DNA of 17,920 nt from the NCBI GenBank assembly GCA_937901625.1, contig CALDIE010000059.1:1-17920 (forward strand), in the 5' to 3' direction. The notes beneath the pieces are model-generated. The model was not told the DNA's origin. It did not search any database and worked only from the letters and a program-made list of their open reading frames with translations. Positions 1-6,652 of this stretch are shown piece by piece (the stretch's first letter is position 1; every line of letters begins with the position of its first letter). The DNA is from an uncultured Lachnospiraceae bacterium (GTDB taxonomy: Bacteria; Bacillota; Clostridia; Lachnospirales; Lachnospiraceae). Both the position numbers and the translations under genes were made by a program.

Positions 1-1338
1 GCGGTGCCGAAGGAGAATATGTATCAGTCCCTTCATACCACGTTGATCGGTTCTAACGGAATTCCTTTCGAAATCCAGATCCGCACCTTTGAGATGCATC
101 GTACAGCGGAATACGGTATCGCAGCGCACTGGAAATATAAGGAAGCATCGGACGGCAAAAAGCCCGAGTTACAGGAAGAAGAGAAGTTAACCTGGCTGCG
201 CCAGATCCTGGAGTGGCAGCAGGAGATGAAGGACAACAAGGAGTTCATGGGCTTCTTAAAGAGCGACCTGGATCTCTTTTCTGACAGTGTATACTGCTTT
301 ACTCCGACCGGTGACGTGAAGACTTTACCTGTGGGATCTACGCCCATCGACTTTGCCTACAGCATCCATTCCGATGTCGGCAATGAGATGATCGGCGCAA
401 GAGTAAACGGACGTCTGGTAACGATCAACTATGAGATCAAAAACGGTGATTGCATAGAGATCATGACCAGCAAGAGTTCCAAAGGTCCCAGCAGAGACTG
501 GCTGGCACTGGTAAAATCTCCGCAGGCAAGAAGCAAGATCACACAGTGGTTTAAAAATGAATTCAAGGAAGAAAATATCGTTCGAGGTAAGGAACTGATC
601 CTCGAATATTGTAAAATGCGCCGTATCAATCTGCAGGAGCTCTTAAAGCCCGCATACATGGAAACGGTATTAAGAAAGTACGGATTTAAGGACTGGGACA
701 ACCTGATGGCTGCCGTCGGTCACGGTGCTCTCAAGGAAGGACAGATCGTAAACCGGCTTCAGGAGATGTACCAGGAAGACCGTAAGAAAGAACTTACGGA
801 CGAGGAGATCATAGAAAATATCCAGAACTCGCAGGAGATCAGGTATCTTCCGCCCAAGCGCGGTAAAGAGGGCAAGAACGGAGTGATCGTAAACGGTCTG
901 GATGATGTGGATGTCCGCTTCCCCAAGTGTTGTAATCCCCTTCCCGGAGATGAGATCATCGGCTATGTTACCAGAGGAAGAGGCGTTACCATTCACCGCA
1001 GGGACTGCGTCAATGTGGTCAAGATGGCAGAGGAAGACAGAAAGCGTCTTCAGGAAGCGCATTGGGGCGATGGCATCGATGTAAGTAACGTGGGTACCTA
1101 TGTGGCGGAGATCACGGTCTATGCCATCAACAGAAGCGGTCTCCTGGCGGATATCAGTACGATACTGTCCGAGAAGGATATCAATATAAACGCCATTAAT
1201 ACCAAGACGAGCAAGCAGGGTGTTGCGACGATCACACTGTCGTTTAACATCCATACAACAGAGGAGTTAAAAAAGATCGCGGATCGCATGCGCTCCGTTT
1301 CATCGGTGATCAATGTGGAACGTGGAGTAAATTCATAA
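1..1338 (+). CDS. relA: Bifunctional (p)ppGpp synthetase/hydrolase RelA/SpoT, 3' part (5' end outside window)
   Basis: This long RelA/SpoT homologue makes and degrades the stringent-response alarmone (p)ppGpp. The frame is open from base 1, so the hydrolase domain and most of the synthetase domain lie upstream of the window. The visible part opens with the end of the synthetase domain (YQSLHTT, then EIQIRT and AEYGIAAHWKYKE). Next comes a TGS domain (about visible residues 98-158, YCFTPTGDVKTLP), then a helical region, then the conserved-cysteine domain (RFPKCCNPLPGDEI and HRRDC, about residues 305-335). It ends in an ACT domain (about 365-440, with NRSGLLADIS). All the regulatory domains are therefore present and the gene ends normally. 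The next gene is 129 bp downstream. The internal ATG at position 19 is not the real start, because the synthetase core must precede it. The family is certain; Rel versus RelA naming is a convention. Confidence 0.97.
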   Translation, partial: AVPKENMYQSLHTTLIGSNGIPFEIQIRTFEMHRTAEYGIAAHWKYKEASDGKKPELQEEEKLTWLRQILEWQQEMKDNKEFMGFLKSDLDLFSDSVYCFTPTGDVKTLPVGSTPIDFAYSIHSDVGNEMIGARVNGRLVTINYEIKNGDCIEIMTSKSSKGPSRDWLALVKSPQARSKITQWFKNEFKEENIVRGKELILEYCKMRRINLQELLKPAYMETVLRKYGFKDWDNLMAAVGHGALKEGQIVNRLQEMYQEDRKKELTDEEIIENIQNSQEIRYLPPKRGKEGKNGVIVNGLDDVDVRFPKCCNPLPGDEIIGYVTRGRGVTIHRRDCVNVVKMAEEDRKRLQEAHWGDGIDVSNVGTYVAEITVYAINRSGLLADISTILSEKDININAINTKTSKQGVATITLSFNIHTTEELKKIADRMRSVSSVINVERGVNS

Positions 1339-1393
1339 CATCGGGATCAGTGATCGATAGAAAAGAACATCTACACTTTAAGAACAGATCGGA

Positions 1394-1444
1394 ATGCCGG
1401 AGTCGGCCACAAACGCGGACACTTAGCGGAGGCGACGCCGGCAT
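1394..1444 (+). other. Imperfect GC-rich hairpin in the relA-MBL gap
   Basis: In the gap, ATGCCGG (1394-1400) pairs with CCGGCAT (1438-1444). After an A/G mismatch, GTCG (1402-1405) pairs with CGAC (1433-1436). The loop is about 25 nt and no T-run follows, so it does not look like an intrinsic terminator. The arm ends 17 nt before the Shine-Dalgarno region of the next gene. It could be an RNA processing or leader structure. No known riboswitch consensus was recognised. Only the pairing is certain. Confidence 0.4.
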
Positions 1445-1467
1445 ATCCTATATGCGGGAGGATGAAT

Positions 1468-2103
1468 ATGAGTTCAAAACTGATGATCGGGGGCTTTACG
1501 TTAGGGATCTGCCAGACAAACAGTTATTTTATCCACAGAGAGGGAGATACAAGATGTGTCTTTATCGACCCGGCCGACAGGGGAGCTGAGCTTTATAAAG
1601 AACTGGAAAAAAGAGGACTTACGGTGGAAGCCATCCTCATAACTCACGGGCATTTCGATCATATCCTCGGCGTTGCGGAAATGAAGGAGTTAAGCGGAGC
1701 GAAGGTGTATGCTCCGGAAACGGAAAAAACAGTTCTTTCGGATGTGCGCGTAAACCTTTCATCCACCATGGGAGGAAAACCGGTCACACTTGAAGCGGAT
1801 GTGTATGTCAAAGAAGGTGATGTGCTTACCTTTGGAGATATGTCCTGCAAAGTACTTTTAACGCCCGGACATACAATCGGCGGATGCAGTTTTTATTTTG
1901 AGAAAGATAAGGTGCTGTTTTCCGGAGATACCCTCTTCTATGAGTCGATCGGAAGAACGGATTTCCCGGGCGGAGATATGAATACGCTTCTTGCGTCTGT
2001 GGAGGAGAAGATCTTTACGCTTCCGGAGGAGGTTAAAATTTATCCCGGACACGGCCCGGATACGACGGTGGAACACGAAAAGAGATATAATCCTTTCTTT
2101 TAG
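1468..2103 (+). CDS. MBL-fold metallo-hydrolase, glyoxalase II-like
   Basis: Metallo-beta-lactamase-fold hydrolase of about 211 residues, in the YcbL / hydroxyacylglutathione-hydrolase-like group. These enzymes hydrolyse thioesters such as lactoylglutathione or related thiol adducts in the cytoplasm; the substrate here is unknown. The metal ligands are visible: THGHFDH (H60, H62, D64, H65), PGHT near residue 136, SGDTLF near residue 155, and the C-terminal PGHGPDT. The length fits the short single-domain form, which lacks the C-terminal glyoxalase II helical domain. Two ATGs are in frame, at 1462 and 1468. GGGAGG at 1456-1461 sits 6 nt before 1468 but touches 1462, so 1468 is preferred. The gene lies between relA and hemZ, a neighbourhood often seen in clostridia, and is probably co-transcribed with hemZ, which follows after 39 bp. 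Confidence 0.93.
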   Translation: MSSKLMIGGFTLGICQTNSYFIHREGDTRCVFIDPADRGAELYKELEKRGLTVEAILITHGHFDHILGVAEMKELSGAKVYAPETEKTVLSDVRVNLSSTMGGKPVTLEADVYVKEGDVLTFGDMSCKVLLTPGHTIGGCSFYFEKDKVLFSGDTLFYESIGRTDFPGGDMNTLLASVEEKIFTLPEEVKIYPGHGPDTTVEHEKRYNPFF

Positions 2104-2142
2104 GACAAAAGGAAATAAGTCCGTGGAGGCCGACAGAGATCT

Positions 2143-3684
2143 ATGTTGACGATAGTATACAACCGACAGGAATTTGAATATGACACGTATGCCTGTGTGA
2201 CATCCTTTTTTCCCGGTATCGCGTTAAGACAGTATTTTGATGATGTGGAGCATAAAGACGGAAATCTTCCCGAAGAGGAAAAAGAGGCGCCGGATACCTT
2301 AAGGATCGAACTGTATCCGGAAGAGGGCTTCGGGATGGCGTCTTTTATCGCAGGCGAGATCCTGTCAAAGACAGAGACCTATACCCTTGACCTTCGGGCG
2401 AGCTTTAAAGAGGAACAGAAAGCGGAAGAAAAAGCGATCGCCTTTAAAAAGGTATGGAAGCGCTATTTTTATGATCTGATGAGCAAGGATACGGGGATTT
2501 CCCTGCCGTGGGGTTCTTTAACAGGAATACGTCCGACCAAACTGATCATGACGATGCTTAGGGAGGAAGAGACGGAGGATAAGGTAAGAGATCGCCTGTA
2601 CGATGAGTACCGGGTATCTGAGGAAAAGATGGATCTGGGGATCAGGATCGCCCGTCTGGAGGACTCGATCTTGGATCCGTTTCGATATAAGACCTCGGCG
2701 GACAAGACGACCACGGAGGGAGGTTACAGCCTCTATATCGGTATTCCCTTCTGCCCGTCGACCTGCCTGTATTGCTCATTTACTTCTTTTCCCATCGCGG
2801 TATGGCAAAAAAAGGTGGCCGATTACCTCGCGGCGCTTAAGCGTGAGATGGAGGCTGCCGTCAGGATCATGAAAGGGAAAGGTCCGGATACGATCTACAT
2901 CGGCGGCGGTACGCCCACGTCCTTGTCGGCGGATGAATTGCAGATACTCCTTGAAAATGTGCGGGAGATCATCCCGATGGACGGCGTTAGGGAGTTTACC
3001 GTAGAAGCCGGAAGACCGGACAGCATCACCAAAGATAAGTTAAAGGTGATGAAGCAGATGGGAGTCGGCAGGATCTCGGTTAACCCTCAGACGATGAAAG
3101 AGGAAACCCTTCGCCTGATCGGCAGGCATCACAGTGTTGATGATGTACGACGCGCTTTTTCGGAGGCCAGAGAAGCAGGTTTCGACAACATCAATATGGA
3201 CACGATCTTAGGGCTTCCGGGAGAGACGCTTGACGATGTTAAGAAGACCTTTGAAGAGATCGAAAAGATGGCACCGGACAGCCTTACGGTTCATTCCCTT
3301 GCCTTAAAGCGGGCTTCCAGGATGAAGCGCTGGGTGGAAGAGCACGGCGCCATACGGGGTATGGATTATGAGAGCGCGATGGGATATGCGGCTAAAGCGG
3401 CAGGCGCGCTGGGGATGCGGCCGTATTATCTGTACCGTCAAAAGAATATGGCCGGAAATCTGGAAAATACCGGATACGCAACCGAAGGGAAATACGGTCT
3501 TTATAACATTTTAATCATGGAGGAAGTTCAGTCGATCGTTGCTTTGGGTGTCGGTACCGTCTCGAAACGGGTATGGCCCTCCGGACGGATCGAGAGATGC
3601 GAAAATGTCAAGGACGTGACGATGTACCTGGACAAGATCGACGAGATGATCGCGAGGAAGGAAGCATTGTTTACCATAAACTGA
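2143..3684 (+). CDS. hemZ: Radical SAM coproporphyrinogen dehydrogenase HemZ
   Basis: HemZ-type radical SAM protein (513 residues) of the oxygen-independent coproporphyrinogen III oxidase superfamily. Such proteins oxidatively decarboxylate coproporphyrinogen III in haem synthesis, although many clostridial HemZ proteins have no proven activity. A family-typical N-terminal region of about 195 residues comes before the radical SAM core. The [4Fe-4S] ligands are C204, C208 and C211 (CPSTCLYC), followed by the glycine-rich GGGTPTS at 254-260. Then come VEAGRPD, GVGRISVNPQTM and NMDTILGLPGET, all in the order expected of the coproporphyrinogen oxidase-like family. The length is close to that of Bacillus HemZ. 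The start at 2143 has GTGGAGG 13 nt upstream, a rather wide spacing. The gene ends just before a new promoter, so it probably closes the relA-MBL-hemZ unit, although no clear terminator is visible. Confidence 0.93.
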   Translation: MLTIVYNRQEFEYDTYACVTSFFPGIALRQYFDDVEHKDGNLPEEEKEAPDTLRIELYPEEGFGMASFIAGEILSKTETYTLDLRASFKEEQKAEEKAIAFKKVWKRYFYDLMSKDTGISLPWGSLTGIRPTKLIMTMLREEETEDKVRDRLYDEYRVSEEKMDLGIRIARLEDSILDPFRYKTSADKTTTEGGYSLYIGIPFCPSTCLYCSFTSFPIAVWQKKVADYLAALKREMEAAVRIMKGKGPDTIYIGGGTPTSLSADELQILLENVREIIPMDGVREFTVEAGRPDSITKDKLKVMKQMGVGRISVNPQTMKEETLRLIGRHHSVDDVRRAFSEAREAGFDNINMDTILGLPGETLDDVKKTFEEIEKMAPDSLTVHSLALKRASRMKRWVEEHGAIRGMDYESAMGYAAKAAGALGMRPYYLYRQKNMAGNLENTGYATEGKYGLYNILIMEEVQSIVALGVGTVSKRVWPSGRIERCENVKDVTMYLDKIDEMIARKEALFTIN

Positions 3685-3705
3685 TGGAAGCATACGGTGA
3701 TTTTA

Positions 3706-3714
3706 TGATATAAT
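3706..3714 (+). promoter_or_regulatory. Extended -10 promoter upstream of the cytidylate-kinase-like gene
   Basis: A perfect TATAAT (3709-3714) is preceded by TG one base away (3706-3707), which makes an extended -10 element. The -35 region (TGGAAG at 3685-3690, 18-bp spacer) matches poorly, which extended -10 promoters tolerate. The predicted transcript start is about 3721, giving a leader of about 125 nt before the start codon at 3846. Confidence 0.6.
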
Positions 3715-3722
3715 GGACAATA

Positions 3723-3735
3723 AGGATCTGTTCCT
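3723..3735. repeat. 13-bp inverted repeat, left copy
   Basis: AGGATCTGTTCCT is the exact reverse complement of AGGAACAGATCCT at 4480-4492, on the other side of the cytidylate-kinase-like gene. It lies at the predicted extreme 5' end of that gene's transcript. Its GATCTGTTCC core also complements the two other tandem copies at 4453-4462 and 4467-4476. Confidence 0.7.
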
Positions 3736-3784
3736 AAGGTCGAAAGGCAGAGCTTTTGAGTGCTTAAGAAGTACATAAGGAATT

Positions 3785-3807
3785 GCTTCTCGTATTCTTC
3801 GGGAAGC
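3785..3807 (+). other. Leader hairpin before the cytidylate-kinase-like gene
   Basis: GCTTCTCG (3785-3792) pairs with CGGGAAGC (3800-3807) through eight pairs, including one T.G, with a 7-nt loop. No T-run follows, so it is not an obvious attenuator. It sits 26 bp before the GGGGG ribosome-binding region and could affect mRNA stability. Confidence 0.35.
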
Positions 3808-3845
3808 GTACATCATGCGAAATAAAGAGAACGGGGGTTATGATT

Positions 3846-4439
3846 ATGGAAAAGCAGTTGATCATCTCTTTGGGAAGGGAATTTGGAAGCGCGGGACACG
3901 AGATCGCGCAGATGCTGGCAACGCACTACGGGTTGCCACTGTATGACCACAACCTTTTGCGAAAGATCGCTGAGGAGAGAGCCGTGGCCGAAAACGGGAA
4001 TACAACGGAAGATGAGCTCTTTCCCAGGAAGGTAAAATATGTGTCGAGTTCTCCGCAGGACGCGGTGGTGAAGATGCAGTTTGATTACTTAAAGAGAAAA
4101 GCAGAGAGCGGTGAATCCTTTGTGGTAGTCGGACGCTGTTCCGAACATGTGTTAAAGGCATATCCAGGATTGATCACAATCTTTATCCTGGGCGATATGG
4201 ACTGCAAGGTGGAGCGTATCAAACGTATCTATGAACTGGATGAGGATGAGGCGATCGAGCTGATCCGTTTAAAGGATCGCAAGAGAAAAGCCTATCACAA
4301 CAGTTATTGTGAAGGAAAGTGGGGAGATTCGAGGAATTACGAGCTCTCGATCAACAGCAGTAAACTTGGACTGGAGGGGACGTTTAAGATCCTCTGCGAT
4401 TATATCGACAGCAGAGTGGCACCGGATACGGAAGGATGA
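3846..4439 (+). CDS. Cytidylate kinase-like family protein (Cytidylate_kin2)
   Basis: P-loop nucleoside/nucleotide kinase-like protein of about 197 residues, best matched to the Cytidylate_kin2 family. This family is widespread in clostridia and not well characterised. The N-terminal SLGREFGSAGHEIAQ stands in for the usual GxxGxGK[ST] Walker A loop, as is typical of the group. Y-D-H-N-L (about residues 33-37) follows, and VVVGRCSEHVL lies mid-protein. The C-terminal half carries the KDRKRKAYHNSYC segment, which resembles the lid, and W-G-D-S-R-N-Y-E-L, which is common in these kinases. A true CMP kinase (Cmk) is usually longer and has a different P-loop, so housekeeping CMP phosphorylation is not assumed. 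In-frame ATGs at 3840 and 3846 are both possible; 3846 gives the better spacing (8 nt) from GGGGG at 3833-3837. The gene is its own unit, with a promoter at 3706 and a terminator at 4530. Confidence 0.85.
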   Translation: MEKQLIISLGREFGSAGHEIAQMLATHYGLPLYDHNLLRKIAEERAVAENGNTTEDELFPRKVKYVSSSPQDAVVKMQFDYLKRKAESGESFVVVGRCSEHVLKAYPGLITIFILGDMDCKVERIKRIYELDEDEAIELIRLKDRKRKAYHNSYCEGKWGDSRNYELSINSSKLGLEGTFKILCDYIDSRVAPDTEG

Positions 4440-4448
4440 TATTTTAAC

Positions 4449-4490
4449 GTACGGAACAGATCGTACGGAACAGATCGTAAGGAACAGATC
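4449..4490. repeat. Three tandem 14-bp repeats
   Basis: The unit GTACGGAACAGATC occurs at 4449-4462 and 4463-4476 without change. A third copy with one change (GTAAGGAACAGATC) is at 4477-4490. The array starts 10 bp after the kinase-like stop codon and ends 40 bp before the terminator stem, so it should lie in the 3' untranslated region. A related 9-mer, GAACAGATC, is at 1382-1390 in the relA-MBL gap. Confidence 0.9.
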
Positions 4491-4492
4491 CT
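4480..4492. repeat. 13-bp inverted repeat, right copy
   Basis: AGGAACAGATCCT overlaps the third tandem unit and is the exact reverse complement of 3723-3735. Together the two copies bracket the cytidylate-kinase-like gene. No flanking target duplication or transposase is present. Confidence 0.7.
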
Positions 4493-4529
4493 AAGTAAGA
4501 ACGGATGAAAAAGTGAGAGGAACGACAGA

Positions 4530-4557
4530 GTGTGCTTTCCTTGGGAAGCACACTTTT
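4530..4557 (+). terminator. Rho-independent terminator after the cytidylate-kinase-like gene
   Basis: GTGTGCTT (4530-4537) pairs perfectly with AAGCACAC (4546-4553) around an 8-nt loop, followed directly by TTTT. The short T-tract makes it moderate. It separates the kinase-like gene from the helicase gene. Confidence 0.65.
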
Positions 4558-4618
4558 CGCGTAAAGAAATAAGTACTGCGGGGGGACCGCAAAGAAACAT
4601 CAGGGTAAGAGTAACAGA

Positions 4619-6532
4619 ATGGAAGAAATGACATATTATCAATGGCAAAAAGAGGCGCTCGACGCGGGAAGTAAACAGGACAATATGCTTGTTTCCGCTC
4701 CGACGGGCTCCGGAAAAACAAGGGTATTTTTGGAGTGGGCAAAGAGCAAAAATACCGAATATATTTTTTTGACGGCACCGCTTAAATCGGTTTCGAACCA
4801 GCGTTATCGCGACCTCATGGCGGCCGGTGAAAATGTGGCGATCGAGACAGGGGATGTCAAGACGGATCTGAATGAGGAGAGGACGCCGAAATTTATCTGC
4901 ATGACGCAGGAAATCTATACGATGAAATATAAAGATATCGAGGATGCGGTCGTTATCCTGGATGAATTTCATTATATCTTTGAAAACCGCGAGAGATCGA
5001 GAGTCTATATAGACGGCGTGGTGGAGTCAAAGGCAAGGCATATGTTTATCTGTTCCGGAACCTTTGCCGATCCGAAGCGCTTGCAGGAATATCTGGAACG
5101 TATTTCAGGCAGGACTTTTTATCTGTATCACACGACAAAGCGTGTTACGAAGATCAGGATCCAGGGTAAGATCCAGGCAAAGGATATCCGCAATGCGATG
5201 GTGATCGCCTTTTCCGGAGCAGGCTGCGAACATGCTGCAAGGACGATCGCAAGGCTTCGAAGCGAGGAGAAGGATATAGAGAAAGCGGAACGACTGGAAA
5301 CCCTGGCGTCCATCTTTGGTGTGACTGTGATACCGCTCTACCGGAAGGGAGTGGCGGTATATACATCATCCTTACAGGTGGCGACCAAATTGTTTATCGA
5401 GGAAGCCTTTGAGCAAAAGCTCCTGGATGTGGTCTGCGGTACGGACGCGCTTTCACTCGGCGTTAATTTCCCGGTGGAACGGGTGGTGTTTACACAGCTG
5501 GCCAAGTACATCGACGGTCCGATCAGCGCCAACCAGTTTCAACAGATCATCGGAAGAGCCGGCCGCCCCGGTTTTTACGATGTGGGCTATGTTAATTACT
5601 GGGACTGCGGCAACGAGTCCAGACAGTATACATTGGAAGAGCTGTTTCGTATAAAGAAAAACCAGCGCCTCGAACCGATGCGCATCGAACTCGACCCGGA
5701 CATGGAAGAGATCTTATCGGGAGAGAAGGAAGTGGCACAGGAGGCACGCTATATCGTTAAGCACGAGTTGGGCGGCAAGAAAAACGAAGGAATGCTGATG
5801 CGTTCCATCAGGGATAACAAGATCTATGTTGAAGGGCTGCTTGGGAAGCAGGCCAACGTTGCCATCACCAATCTTTTGCTGGATCAGGGAGATATGCGCT
5901 CCCTTTACGAACAGTTCTGGGAAAAGTACGGAATGGCGGGTGAAGCGGCCTTTGAGCATCTTATGAGCCTGGCAGAGGAAATGATCGATGCATCAAATCC
6001 CGCGGAACGCATAAAGGGATTGAGCAAACATACGGCCAAACATGATTTCCGCTTGTTCTTAAATTATGAGTTAAAGGAAAAGTACATCGGCACGGAATCC
6101 TATACGAGAAAGGGTTCCGGGAAATTGTTGAAGGCATGGAGGAAACGCCCGGCAGGCAGAGCCTATCCTTTGGCGGATGAGCATATAAAGGATGCCGTAC
6201 AGGCGGTACTTGAGTTCTACTTAAAAGTAAAGCCTAAGATGTATGCCGTTGTCAGGGCAAGGTTTTTGTCCTGTTATTTTCCGGAGTACACGGCAAAGGA
6301 AAATGTGCAGGCCTTAAGCGGAATGGACAGAAATTCCCTGGACTGGGTGGATCAGAGCAATATGCATGACCTGCTTCAGGCCAGAAAATACGCAAGGGAT
6401 TATAATCAGAATTTCGGAGGCTTCAGGGAAAATCTTTACGAGGAACTGGAGGTTGTGATCGATGAGATCGATCCGCTTATGCTCCATCCGTTTAAGATGT
6501 TTTCAATGATCGAAAGCGCGAAGGATGTTTGA
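4619..6532 (+). CDS. DEAD/DEAH-type superfamily 2 helicase
   Basis: ATP-dependent SF2 nucleic-acid helicase of 637 residues. It has Walker A APTGSGKT (27-34, K33), a Q-motif-like YQWQKEAL at the N-terminus, and motif II DEFH (115-118). Motif III resembles SGTFADP. Motifs V/VI are GTDALSLGVNFP and QQIIGRAGRPG (G312-G318, arginine fingers R313 and R316). The DEFH box plus GRAGRPG recalls Ski2/Suv3-like RNA helicases more than RecQ or CshA. The C-terminal 300 residues are helical and unassigned. The substrate (RNA or DNA) is not shown by the sequence. The start at 4619 has AGGG 13 nt upstream; the ATG at 4628 is an alternative. It precedes hisS by 120 bp and follows a terminator, so it may be the first gene of a helicase-hisS-aspS unit. 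No clear promoter was identified. Confidence 0.9.
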   Translation: MEEMTYYQWQKEALDAGSKQDNMLVSAPTGSGKTRVFLEWAKSKNTEYIFLTAPLKSVSNQRYRDLMAAGENVAIETGDVKTDLNEERTPKFICMTQEIYTMKYKDIEDAVVILDEFHYIFENRERSRVYIDGVVESKARHMFICSGTFADPKRLQEYLERISGRTFYLYHTTKRVTKIRIQGKIQAKDIRNAMVIAFSGAGCEHAARTIARLRSEEKDIEKAERLETLASIFGVTVIPLYRKGVAVYTSSLQVATKLFIEEAFEQKLLDVVCGTDALSLGVNFPVERVVFTQLAKYIDGPISANQFQQIIGRAGRPGFYDVGYVNYWDCGNESRQYTLEELFRIKKNQRLEPMRIELDPDMEEILSGEKEVAQEARYIVKHELGGKKNEGMLMRSIRDNKIYVEGLLGKQANVAITNLLLDQGDMRSLYEQFWEKYGMAGEAAFEHLMSLAEEMIDASNPAERIKGLSKHTAKHDFRLFLNYELKEKYIGTESYTRKGSGKLLKAWRKRPAGRAYPLADEHIKDAVQAVLEFYLKVKPKMYAVVRARFLSCYFPEYTAKENVQALSGMDRNSLDWVDQSNMHDLLQARKYARDYNQNFGGFRENLYEELEVVIDEIDPLMLHPFKMFSMIESAKDV

Positions 6533-6565
6533 TGTGGCGTTAGACAAAGCAGGGAAGCTGTGATA

Positions 6566-6587
6566 AGATACCATATCGGTGGTATCT
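6566..6587 (+). other. Perfect 8-bp hairpin upstream of hisS
   Basis: AGATACCA (6566-6573) and TGGTATCT (6580-6587) pair perfectly around the six-base loop TATCGG. A second small hairpin, GTCGC-TTTG-GCGAC (6620-6633), lies 10 nt before the hisS ribosome-binding site. Neither has a T-run. The T-box consensus TGGNACCGCG is absent and the 120-bp gap is short for a T-box, so this is not called a riboswitch. Confidence 0.45.
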
Positions 6588-6652
6588 GTCGAAGCGGATA
6601 CTGCGGGTAGGAGTAATGTGTCGCTTTGGCGACGGAAACGATGAGGTGAGAT

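Noticed and set aside
670..1254. A 194-residue minus-strand open frame opposite relA
   Set aside because: The + strand there encodes the conserved cysteine and ACT domains of RelA; the antisense frame has no recognisable motif.
1350..1589. A 79-codon frame starting with GTG in the relA-MBL gap, considered as a remnant of dtd
   Set aside because: It shows none of the Dtd motifs, runs out of frame into the MBL gene and has no good ribosome-binding site.
6533..6652. T-box riboswitch upstream of hisS
   Set aside because: The TGGNACCGCG antiterminator consensus and a terminator are both absent, and the gap is too short for a full T-box.
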